This document shows positions 27,226-34,649 of a stretch of DNA of 64,000 bases, in pieces. A model generated the notes under the pieces. The model ran no database searches. It worked only from the letters and a program-made list of their open reading frames with translations, and had not been told where the DNA came from. Origin of the DNA: an uncultured Lachnospiraceae bacterium (GTDB taxonomy: Bacteria; Bacillota; Clostridia; Lachnospirales; Lachnospiraceae); NCBI GenBank assembly GCA_948473115.1, contig CAOKWI010000009.1, forward strand, positions 22,200-86,199, in the 5' to 3' direction. How positions within the stretch are numbered: position 1 is the stretch's first letter; each line of letters starts with the position of its first letter. Position numbers and translations under genes: made by a program.

Positions 27226-29232
27226 ATGCAGCAATATCAGGAAGAATACATTGCAAATACCAGAAATCTCATAGAACTGATGCGGCATAAAAGAACTGCC
27301 GGGATGCCGCCGGAAGAGAAGGACTGCCGGAATGGGCAGCAGGGAAACCAGACAGGGCGGCAGGGAAACCGGGCGGAGCAGCAGGAAAGCCAGACAGGAT
27401 TGCAGGGCAACCGGGCGGGGCAGCAGGAAAGCCAGACAGGGCGGCAGGGAAACCGGGCGGAGCAGCAGGAAAGCCAGACAGGATTGCAGGGCAACCAGAC
27501 GGGGCAGCAGGGAAATCCGACAGAACTGCAAAAGAGCCGGGCGGTGAGGGAGATTCGGGAAAGAAACACCAGGATCCTGCGGGAAAACCTGATTCCGACC
27601 CTGGATGATATCCTTACCGTCAGCCGGGAGGACATAGACTCCCTGGTGGAGTTCGCGGACACATTAATGCGGCTCGGGCTGGATGCCGGCGTGCGCTATT
27701 ATATCTGTAAGGCTCTGGTATCCTATGCGAGAGTGAAGGAAGAGAGAAACCTTCTGATCAAGGAGCTCTATATGACCGGGATGGCGCTTTTCGGGCTCAA
27801 GAATATCTCGGGGGACAAAAATGACGGGCAGTTCTGCTGGAAAATGCAGATGGTATTCGGCGAGGCGGCAGGTTATATTCGAATCTATGACAAAATTGAG
27901 GATGCGGAGACAAGGGGCTATATCCACCGCTCCATGGGAAATCTGGCCCTGGGGCTCTCAGGGCGTGACGGTAAGACGGCGGAGCGGAAAATGGAAGTGA
28001 TCAGACGCTCCCTGCAGGTGCTGACGGATCCCGTTTATCAGCGGAAGACCCCGGAGCTGCCATGGGAGACCTATATTTATAAACAGCATCAGGAGCGGAC
28101 TACGCTGATGGAGTATCTGCGGAGCGGAGAGGTTACGGCCAGGATCGTCGGCGAGGTCATGGAGTCCGCCCAGTATGTCTATGACAGGCAGATGGAAAAT
28201 GCAAGGGAAAAGGGAATGCCGCTGGAGGCGCGGTGGCTTCATAACTATTATGCGGCATCCTATTACTGTGGAGTATATACTCTGCCGGAGCTGCTGCACA
28301 GGCTGGAAGGGGTATACGCATCGGTGTCCTTCGCGGACTACAGCGCCAACGGGATGTACGGCAATATTTACCTTCCGCAGTTTTACTCTGTCTATGTGTC
28401 CAAGGACCCGGAAATGCTGGAGAGGAAGAGGCCGGTTGTGCTGATGATGTACCGCCGGGTGGCGGAGTATTTGAAGCATGTGCCGCTGGGGGAGGACAGG
28501 GATAAGCTGTTCTTTTATGTGAGGGGCAGTCTGGCGGCCTATATAGAATATCCGGGGGATAACTGTTTTCTGGATTACGTGAAGGAGGTAACCGCCGGCA
28601 GGCGGCCGGAAGCCTATGCACATTCCTGCCGGGTGGCGGAAATGGCTTTGTGCATCCTGGAAGAGATGATGGCGGAAATGCCCGGGCAGCTTCTGGGGAT
28701 CAGGGGCATCCGGGATGTTCGGGAGCTTGAGGAGCGCAGGGAGGAGCTCAAGAGCTTCCTGCATGACTGCTGCGTCCTGCGCAATGTGGGAAAGCTGGAG
28801 ATGCTGGAGCTTTATGAAGTTTCGGGCCGGAGCTGGTTCGCGGAGGAGGAAGAGCTGCATCGCACCCATCCGCTCCTTGGAAGAAACATACTGTCCCGAT
28901 GCGATTCCACAAAGGATCTGGCGCCGGTGGTTCTGGGACATCACAGATGGTATGACGGGCAGGGCGGCTTTCCGGAGGAGTATCACCGGGAGGAAGAGCA
29001 GGATGCGGTGCTGACGGACATTGTGAGTGTCGCGGATTTCATGGGAAACGGTTTCGGCCGGGAGGGGGACGGACAGGCGGAGGAAAACGGTCTGGAGGAA
29101 ACCAATTCGGAGGAAATCGGTTTGGATGAGTTGCTGCGGCACCTGCAATCATTCAGCGGCACCAGGTTTTCGCCGTATGTGGTGGAAGCAGCGGAAAGGT
29201 GTTTTTTCAAGGCAGCGTGCCCGGAAGGGTGA
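27226..29232 (+). CDS. Degenerate HD-GYP-like protein with Gln-rich repeats
   Basis: 668 residues. Residues 1-105 include four 14-residue units rich in Q, G, N and E (GRQGNRAEQQESQT type). The middle (about 110-450) is helical. From about 460 an HD-GYP-like domain appears: AHSCRVAEMALCI, VLRNVGKLEM, HRTHPLLGRNIL, LGHHRWYDGQGGFP and DIVSVADFMGNG. Family members read L-H-D-I-G-K where this protein reads L-R-N-V-G-K, so the metal-binding HD pair appears lost, while the later His and GYP-like parts remain; a regulatory rather than catalytic role for cyclic dinucleotides is plausible. GGGAGG precedes the ATG at 27226. It overlaps nothing and follows the kinase directly, indicating one operon. Confidence 0.7.
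   Translation: MQQYQEEYIANTRNLIELMRHKRTAGMPPEEKDCRNGQQGNQTGRQGNRAEQQESQTGLQGNRAGQQESQTGRQGNRAEQQESQTGLQGNQTGQQGNPTELQKSRAVREIRERNTRILRENLIPTLDDILTVSREDIDSLVEFADTLMRLGLDAGVRYYICKALVSYARVKEERNLLIKELYMTGMALFGLKNISGDKNDGQFCWKMQMVFGEAAGYIRIYDKIEDAETRGYIHRSMGNLALGLSGRDGKTAERKMEVIRRSLQVLTDPVYQRKTPELPWETYIYKQHQERTTLMEYLRSGEVTARIVGEVMESAQYVYDRQMENAREKGMPLEARWLHNYYAASYYCGVYTLPELLHRLEGVYASVSFADYSANGMYGNIYLPQFYSVYVSKDPEMLERKRPVVLMMYRRVAEYLKHVPLGEDRDKLFFYVRGSLAAYIEYPGDNCFLDYVKEVTAGRRPEAYAHSCRVAEMALCILEEMMAEMPGQLLGIRGIRDVRELEERREELKSFLHDCCVLRNVGKLEMLELYEVSGRSWFAEEEELHRTHPLLGRNILSRCDSTKDLAPVVLGHHRWYDGQGGFPEEYHREEEQDAVLTDIVSVADFMGNGFGREGDGQAEENGLEETNSEEIGLDELLRHLQSFSGTRFSPYVVEAAERCFFKAACPEG
27355..27522. repeat. 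42-bp in-frame tandem repeat, four units, in the HD-like gene
   Basis: Four 42-bp units (27355, 27397, 27439, 27481) alternate between a GRQGNRAE and a GLQGNRAG version, so an 84-bp superperiod is also visible. A half unit precedes them. CAGGGAAACCGGGCGG and CAGCAGGAAAGCCAGACA recur almost unchanged at DNA level, showing recent expansion. Confidence 0.92.
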
Positions 29233-29347
29233 GCGAAGGAGGCAGAAGGCGTTTTTTGAAGCAGCGTGTCTGGAAGGGTGAGCGGAAGCGGTGGAAAGGC
29301 GCCTTTTTGAAGAAGCGTGTCCGGAAGGGCGAATGGAAGTGCCAGAA
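29198..29347. repeat. 50-bp tandem repeat (three units) across the HD-like gene 3' end
   Basis: Units start at 29198, 29248 and 29298 and share the core AAGCAGCGTGTCCGGAAGGG. Because 50 is not a multiple of 3, the stop codon of the HD-like gene is duplicated in different frames. The first copy codes for the last residues of that gene; the other two form the leader of the NUDIX gene. Confidence 0.85.
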
Positions 29348-29393
29348 AATGTTTCAGCGGGATATTGGGACACCGGATGGAGGAATGATAGAA

Positions 29394-29837
29394 ATGACAG
29401 AAGTCAGGTTTTACGAAAATGCAGAGGATGCATTGCTGGAATTTGCTGTGATCATATCCAAAACAGAAAATCAATATGTCTTTTGCAAACACAGGGACAG
29501 GGAGACCTGGGAAGTCCCCGGAGGCCACAGGGAACCCGGGGAAACCATCATGGAAACGGCAAGGCGGGAACTGTATGAGGAAACGGGAGCCCTGGAATTT
29601 GACATAGAGCCTGTCTGCGTATATTCCGTTGTCAGACCGGATCAGGCTGATGATCGGGAATCCTTCGGGATGCTGTTTTATGCGGATATCAAACGCTTTG
29701 AGGCGGAACTGCACAGTGAGATAGAGAAAATTGTGATAACGGACGAACTGCCGGAGCGGTGGACCTATCCCGATATCCAGCCTTATCTGATGAAAGAGGC
29801 AGAGAGACGTGGCTATTTATCAGCGGGTCGCCGGTAA
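29394..29837 (+). CDS. NUDIX hydrolase
   Basis: 147 residues. The Nudix box is complete: GGHREPGETIMETARRELYEETGAL matches G-x5-E-x7-R-E-U-x-E-E-x-G-U, which binds the metal ions that hydrolyse nucleoside-diphosphate-linked substrates. VPGG precedes it. The flanking strands (FAVIISKTENQYVFCKHRDRETWEVPG and VCVYSVVRPDQADDRESFGMLFYADI) fit the single-domain family; substrate unknown. The ATG at 29394 has GGAGGA nine bases upstream; the upstream track frame runs through the 50-bp repeats and is not credible. Confidence 0.9.
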   Translation: MTEVRFYENAEDALLEFAVIISKTENQYVFCKHRDRETWEVPGGHREPGETIMETARRELYEETGALEFDIEPVCVYSVVRPDQADDRESFGMLFYADIKRFEAELHSEIEKIVITDELPERWTYPDIQPYLMKEAERRGYLSAGRR

Positions 29838-29964
29838 AATAAGGAAATATGGAACTCAAATGGTTGACAGAGAACTACTTCGAAAAAAGATAATGCCTCG
29901 GAAAACCCAAAATCTGATTTCAGAGGTTGAGGGAATCATAATTTTATAATTTGAAGAGCAATAC

Positions 29965-30306
29965 ATGCTTGATAAAAATATACTGCAAAATATAGGATAT
30001 TTTAATTCTACTAAACCTCCAGATTCAATGATATGGTATTTGTCGAAAGAAGGGGAGATTGTTGATTGGATCATTGATGTCATGGATATCGAGATTGCTT
30101 CTTTTTATTATTTGTTGGTTAGTGATAGTTTGGCTAAAATACAAGTTAAGGATTGTAAAAAGGCGGTTAGAGATTTATGGAACAAAATAAATCCACGTTC
30201 CAAAGGGTTTATTTTAATGAGCGAAGATAAGAGAACGATGTATGAAATTGGAACTGATTCTCGTGACGAAAGCCATATTCTATATGATATATATTGTTTG
30301 GGTTAA
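29965..30306 (+). CDS. Hypothetical protein in an AT-rich island
   Basis: 113 residues, MLDKNILQNIGYFNSTKPPDSMIWYLSKEGEIVDW at the start and DESHILYDIYCLG at the end. It reads like a compact globular protein (IASFYYLLVSDSLAKIQVKDCKKAVRDLWNKINPRSKGFILMSEDKRTMYEIG), with no family I can name and no signal peptide. GAAGAG is a modest ribosome binding site. Base composition is much more AT-rich than the NUDIX gene before it and matches the ATPase gene after it, so it belongs to the acquired island. An immunity-type or accessory defence role is only a guess from size and place. Confidence 0.55.
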   Translation: MLDKNILQNIGYFNSTKPPDSMIWYLSKEGEIVDWIIDVMDIEIASFYYLLVSDSLAKIQVKDCKKAVRDLWNKINPRSKGFILMSEDKRTMYEIGTDSRDESHILYDIYCLG

Positions 30307-30498
30307 TATGAAAATGAGAGAAGATTAACTCCAGAAAGATACTCGAATAAGTTGACTGATGAAAATAAAATTGTTAATATTACATCGTACACAACATAAT
30401 GTTTGCGGGTACGCAAGGAAATTAAAGAATGAATGGTATTCTTTAGCATATATAATAATAGTTTGTATATGCTGAAGGTGGTGAAAGAGGTGCAGAAA

Positions 30499-31617
30499 GT
30501 GAAGGTCAGATGGATAGAATTTGAAAACTTAAGAACGGGCTTAAAAATTGAGAGAGTGAATTTTTTTGATGATATTACTCTTTTGGTTGGACTGTCCGGA
30601 GTTGGAAAAACACAAATTCTAAATGCAATTGAATATTCATTGAAATTGGCTGTAAACAAAAACATTAGATTACAACCATATTTCGTGACATTGGGATTCG
30701 AAACGCAAGGTAAAACTTATGAATGGTCATATAAAATTGAAGAATCACAAGCAGAAATTGTGATAGAGGTAAAGGATGCAAATTATATATTTACTTATGA
30801 AAAATTATCAGAAAATGGAACTGTTTTATTATATAGGGACAATAATAATATTAGTGTGACAGGATATGAAAAAGTTCCAACACCCAAAAAAGATGAGAGC
30901 CTTTTGTTGCAATATTCACAAGATGCATCGATTAAAAGTATTATTATTGAATTGTCCAAGTTATACCCTATAGAAATTGATATGGATGTTAGAGGGGCAA
31001 TTGATAAAGAGAGTTTTAATATGTTTAAAGCAAAGGTAAATGAGAGTTTCAAAAAAAATAAAGAAGGTAATAGTTTTGAGCAATTCAGTCATTTGCCGGT
31101 TCCATTAAAGATTTATATTGCCAAAAAATATTTTCCAGATATTTATGCAAAAATTTTCGATTCAATTAAGGAACTATTTATGGAGATAAATGACATTGAT
31201 ATTACAGAGGATCCACGTAGGGAATTATCGATGGTTTCTGTTGAAGTTTACGGTAAAACCTTAATGCAGCACGAAATATCCAATGGTATGTTAAAAACAA
31301 TATATTATATTGTCGAGTTAATAACAATGTCTGATAATTCATTAGTTTTGATAGATGAATTCGAGAACGGATTAGGTGTTAACTGTATTGATATTTTAGC
31401 AGAATTATTATTAAATGAAAGAACGGATTTACAATTCATAATCACTAGCCATCACCCTAAAATTATTAATCAAGTGTCAAATTCTAAATGGAGAATTATT
31501 GAAAGAGATATTAATGTGGTGAAAAATAGTGACGCAGAGGAGTATGGGATATCTCATAGCCAGCATGACGCATATTTCAATTTGATTAATAGATGGGAAT
31601 ACGAAGGTAAAATATAA
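30499..31617 (+). CDS. AAA/ABC-like ATPase of a defence-type pair
   Basis: About 372 residues of the AAA_15/AAA_21-like class. Walker A is GLSGVGKT in LLVGLSGVGKTQILNAIEY; the signature-like region is HEISNGMLKTIYYI; Walker B is SLVLIDEFENGLG; FIITSHHPKIIN is the switch/H-loop strand. The start is uncertain: the GTG at 30499 has AGAGGTG upstream and begins at the first conserved strand (VRWIEFENLRTG), while the ATG at 30469 lacks a ribosome binding site. Its stop overlaps the start of the next gene (TAATGA), indicating translational coupling. ATPase plus TOPRIM-like nuclease gene pairs include AriA-AriB (PARIS) and OLD/Gabija-type systems; membership in one of those is not established. Confidence 0.75.
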   Translation: MKVRWIEFENLRTGLKIERVNFFDDITLLVGLSGVGKTQILNAIEYSLKLAVNKNIRLQPYFVTLGFETQGKTYEWSYKIEESQAEIVIEVKDANYIFTYEKLSENGTVLLYRDNNNISVTGYEKVPTPKKDESLLLQYSQDASIKSIIIELSKLYPIEIDMDVRGAIDKESFNMFKAKVNESFKKNKEGNSFEQFSHLPVPLKIYIAKKYFPDIYAKIFDSIKELFMEINDIDITEDPRRELSMVSVEVYGKTLMQHEISNGMLKTIYYIVELITMSDNSLVLIDEFENGLGVNCIDILAELLLNERTDLQFIITSHHPKIINQVSNSKWRIIERDINVVKNSDAEEYGISHSQHDAYFNLINRWEYEGKI

Positions 31618-32477
31618 TGAATTACTATTTTTTGCTAGAAGATGAAAAATCATTTATTAAAGTGCTACCTAAATGGCTCGAGTACATGGGATTTTATAAC
31701 AAGAGAGTTGCTGACATTGCGGAGATTACAGAAGATTGTTATGTAATGCAGAGCGGACAAGGTGTAACACAATTAATAACTAGTACATCGTTGCATTAAT
31801 TCCTGAGTAATCAGCACTCGCTGTTCACGTCATCACTGCGTTGTCGTCAGTCAACGATGCCACCGCATCGCCTCCTTCCTCCGCCTTGCGCTGACGCAAA
31901 CATCAAGCACTGATTTACTTCAGGATTAACGCAACGATGTACTAGAGCTTTATTTCAAACAATTGATACCATTTTTCAAAATGCTGGGAAGGTGGATCAA
32001 CTGATTGTTATATTGGATTCTGAGCAATATAATGTGGAATATAGAAAAAATGAAGTAAAACAGAAAATTGAGGATTATGTGGAAAGCCAAAGCATTAAAT
32101 TAAATTTTACATACAAAATATTTGTGTGTAACCATTGCTTTGAAACTTGGCTGCTGGGAAACAGTAGTCTGTTTCCAGGTGATAATATAGGAAAAAATGA
32201 TTCTTTTTGGATATATTATAACCATTACAATGTTAAAGAAAGTGATCCGGAAGATATGTTACCTCCAATAGATGTCCATGAAACAATTGCGTCATATCAT
32301 TTCCACTACCTTCATGAATTATGTAGATATAATAGAATAAAGTATACAAAAAAGAAACCAGAGATAATGTCACAAAAATCATATTTTGATGAAATAGTTA
32401 AGCGTATTAATAGTACTCCACATTTAGAGTCATTTTGCGAGTTTTATAATTATTTCATGTGTTTAGAGACCGTTTAG
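31617..32477 (+). pseudogene. TOPRIM-like nuclease partner gene, split by a MITE-like insertion
   Basis: The gene starts MNYYFLLEDEKSFIKVLPKWLEYMGF and reads to QGVTQLIT, where a 158-bp element inserts stop codons. On its far side the same frame resumes (RALFQTIDTIFQNAGKVDQLIVILDSEQY) and continues to LECLETV-like C-terminal sequence ending at 32477. Removing the element plus one CTAG gives a continuous 232-residue protein. LLEDEKS near the N-terminus and LIVILDSE (D-x-E) further on are placed like the acidic residues of TOPRIM-type nucleases (E then D-x-D/E); this is a motif-level inference. Very AT-rich. Coupled to the preceding ATPase gene. As the sequence stands, only a 60-residue fragment and perhaps a re-initiated 161-residue C-terminal part can be made. 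Confidence 0.8.
31784..31941 (+). mobile_element. MITE-like element, copy 1
   Basis: 158 bp bounded by terminal inverted repeats TACATCGTTGC...GCAACGATGTA that extend imperfectly for about 55 bp per arm. It is flanked on both sides by CTAG (31780-31783 and 31942-31945), consistent with a 4-bp target duplication. The interior holds a 53-bp core (31837-31889) identical to one at 38380-38432, including a CGATGC-CACC-GCATCG hairpin. It contains no transposase; it would have to be moved in trans. It interrupts the TOPRIM-like gene. Confidence 0.85.
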
Positions 32478-32480
32478 ATT

Positions 32481-32720
32481 TTAGGTGTCAAAAATAAGGG
32501 CATAGAAACCCCTAAACCAAATATGTATTATCGTCTTAATGGCTTTCACCCTGTGTTTCTGCCCTTTCAAATCATTCTGCTTTTCATACAGATTATTGCG
32601 TTCCTTACAGAGTTCTTTCATGCTCTCCGACTGCGCCCGCGCGCTCTCCTGGCAATTCGGCGCTCTCTTCTTATAGTCCTCGGTCAGACTGAAGATTGTA
32701 TTATTGTTTTCATTTGTCAA
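32481..32720 (-). CDS. Small hypothetical ORF
   Basis: 79 codons, MTNENNNTIFSLTEDYKKRAPNCQESARAQSESMKELCKERNNLYEKQNDLKGQKHR, strongly charged and probably coiled coil, ending WFRGFYALIFDT. No family recognised and only a distant AGGA before the ATG. It converges with the split TOPRIM-like gene (3 bp between stops). It may be a remnant. The remaining bases up to 32936 contain only the inverted repeat below and no further gene. Confidence 0.35.
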   Translation of the reverse strand: MTNENNNTIFSLTEDYKKRAPNCQESARAQSESMKELCKERNNLYEKQNDLKGQKHRVKAIKTIIHIWFRGFYALIFDT

Positions 32721-32817
32721 TTACGGCAATCCTATTTTCATTTTTGATATTTAGGGGATTTTGGGAAATAAGTATTGCATCCTGTAGGCGGGGTGGGTAC
32801 AATATATAAAATGGTGT

Positions 32818-32876
32818 AACAGTTCAATCAGGAGGGGCTTGCATTCCTCCCTGTGAATGGCGTGGGCTGAACTGTT
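32818..32876. repeat. AACAGTTCA inverted repeat with inner hairpin
   Basis: AACAGTTCA and TGAACTGTT are exact reverse complements flanking 41 bp that contain GGAGGGG/CCTCC pairing. The outer arms resemble the stem of the hairpin at 10025-10055. It lies 60 bp upstream of the esterase start, so it may act as a leader structure or be a dispersed repeat. Confidence 0.65.
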
Positions 32877-32936
32877 GCAAAATGGTTATGAGAGAAGCAG
32901 TGGAAAAAACAGTCATTCCGGAATGGAGGATTTAAG

Positions 32937-34649
32937 GTGGCTGATCAAACGGAGCAGACGGAACAAAAGGAACAGGAACAGTGCATGGGTGCGGGCGGTA
33001 TGATGGGGTGTCTGAAAGCGGACACGGAGATGGTTTATCATGATATCACCTACGGAGAGGAAGCGCCCGGATGGGTGGACGGCGTATATTATCCCAGGAC
33101 TGCCCGGAAGGAGCCGGGGAAAAGCTTCCTGGAGGAGCGGGACGGCATTCTTAGGATCCACAGCCGCGTGTGGCAGGAGATCGAGGAAACCGGTTTCGGC
33201 ATTTATTTTTATGAGGAAACGACACAAATGTCAGGAAAGCTTTCCGGCAGTAATTATCTGATAAAAGCGGTTCTGGTAAATCCCACGGAGGAGCCCTATG
33301 CCTGTCACATCCGGGTAAACGGGATTGTGAAGGCGGAAGCGGTCACGGTAGCGCCGGGGGAGGAGAGGGAGGCGTCAGTCACGCTCTGCCTTACCGATGA
33401 CCATTTTACCCTGACCTTTGTCACGGCAGCATTGCCGGAGATTCAGGATCGGGTGCTGGAGGGGGATGTCTACATCAGTTCCCTTGAAATCGTGGGGCAG
33501 CCGCCCCTGGAGAAGCGGCAGATTCCCAGAATCTTTCTGGTATCCGATTCCACGGTACAGAGCTATGAGAAGCGCTTTTATCCCCAGACGGGCTGGGGAC
33601 AGGTGCTTTGCCAGTTTTTTAAGGGTTACGGGCAGTACCGGGAGTATCCGGCGGAGCACAGCACTTATTCCCTGGCCAGGACTTATGAGCTTCCCCGGGC
33701 GGTGATTGAAAACCGTTCCATCGGCGGCAGGAGCGCAAGGTCTTTCTATGATGAGGGAAAGCTGGATCAGGTGCTGGAGATATTATGTCCCGGCGATTAT
33801 ATGTTTGTGCAGTTTGCCCACAATGACGCCACGGCCATCCGGCCGAACCGGTACATACCTGCGGAGGAATTTCCTTTTTTCCTGCAGCGCTATATTGACG
33901 CGTGCAGGCGCAGAGGGGCGCAGTGTGTCCTGGTGACGCCTGTGACCATGCGGGTCCTGGAGGAGGACGGCAGCAATAAGCTGTGTTTTGCCGAGTATCG
34001 GGAACAGGTGTTAAAGCTGGGTGAGGAGCAGAAGATTCCCGTGCTGGATCTCGGTAAGCGGAGTAATGACTATGTCAATCAGATCGGCTCTGAGGCCAGC
34101 AAGGGTCTGTATATGTGGCTGGAGGAGGGGGAATACCCTGAGGGCGCTTATGCTGCGGGAGTTTCCGACAAGGCCCATCTCCAGGAATATGGCGCCAGGG
34201 TCTATGCGGATATGGTGGCGCAGCTGATACAGGAGTATGACCGGGACGGACAGCTGGACGAATTGAAAGAGTTGGTTCAGCCAAAGCCCATAGAGGATAT
34301 AGAGAAGCCTGAAAAGCGGACTGACGGCGCCGGCAGGGCGAGAGTGTACGCGGAGGATGCGGTGACCGGCTTTGTGGCCCAGGAAATCTCCGTGGAGAAC
34401 GGCAGGGGCAGCTTTCTGCTCAACTGGAGCCTTGTGGAAAACGCGGTCATGTATCACATCTATGGCAAGAAGAAAGAGGAGCTTACCTTTGAGGTGGTGC
34501 GGACCGTGACGAAAGAAGAAAAAGAGTCCCTGGCTGTGTTCCCCTTTACCGCGGAGGCGGGCAATTTCTGGCAGTATTATGTGACGGCTGTCTTTGCCAA
34601 CGGCAGCGAGGGACACGCAAGCAGGATGATTGAGGTTGATTTGACATGA
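32937..34649 (+). CDS. SGNH esterase, rhamnogalacturonan-acetylesterase-like (CE12 type)
   Basis: 570 residues, GTG start with GGAGG eight bases upstream. After an N-terminal beta domain of about 190 residues, the SGNH blocks appear: IFLVSDSTVQSYEKRFYPQTGWGQVL (block I, catalytic Ser in SDST), GGRSARSF (block II), FVQFAHNDAT (block III with Asn) and DKAHLQEYGA (block V, D-x-x-H). This set matches YesT/RhgT-like enzymes that remove acetyl groups from pectin-type rhamnogalacturonan or other glycans. A C-terminal fibronectin-like segment (LNWSLVENAVMYHIYGKKK) follows. There is no signal peptide, so a cytosolic role is likely. The stop overlaps the ABC exporter start by 4 bp (ATGA), so expression is coupled. 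Confidence 0.82.
   Translation: MADQTEQTEQKEQEQCMGAGGMMGCLKADTEMVYHDITYGEEAPGWVDGVYYPRTARKEPGKSFLEERDGILRIHSRVWQEIEETGFGIYFYEETTQMSGKLSGSNYLIKAVLVNPTEEPYACHIRVNGIVKAEAVTVAPGEEREASVTLCLTDDHFTLTFVTAALPEIQDRVLEGDVYISSLEIVGQPPLEKRQIPRIFLVSDSTVQSYEKRFYPQTGWGQVLCQFFKGYGQYREYPAEHSTYSLARTYELPRAVIENRSIGGRSARSFYDEGKLDQVLEILCPGDYMFVQFAHNDATAIRPNRYIPAEEFPFFLQRYIDACRRRGAQCVLVTPVTMRVLEEDGSNKLCFAEYREQVLKLGEEQKIPVLDLGKRSNDYVNQIGSEASKGLYMWLEEGEYPEGAYAAGVSDKAHLQEYGARVYADMVAQLIQEYDRDGQLDELKELVQPKPIEDIEKPEKRTDGAGRARVYAEDAVTGFVAQEISVENGRGSFLLNWSLVENAVMYHIYGKKKEELTFEVVRTVTKEEKESLAVFPFTAEAGNFWQYYVTAVFANGSEGHASRMIEVDLT

Noticed and set aside
25895-27256. 453-codon minus-strand ORF
   Set aside because: Shadow of the hybrid kinase gene, rich in His and Gln as expected for the complement of a GC-rich coding frame.
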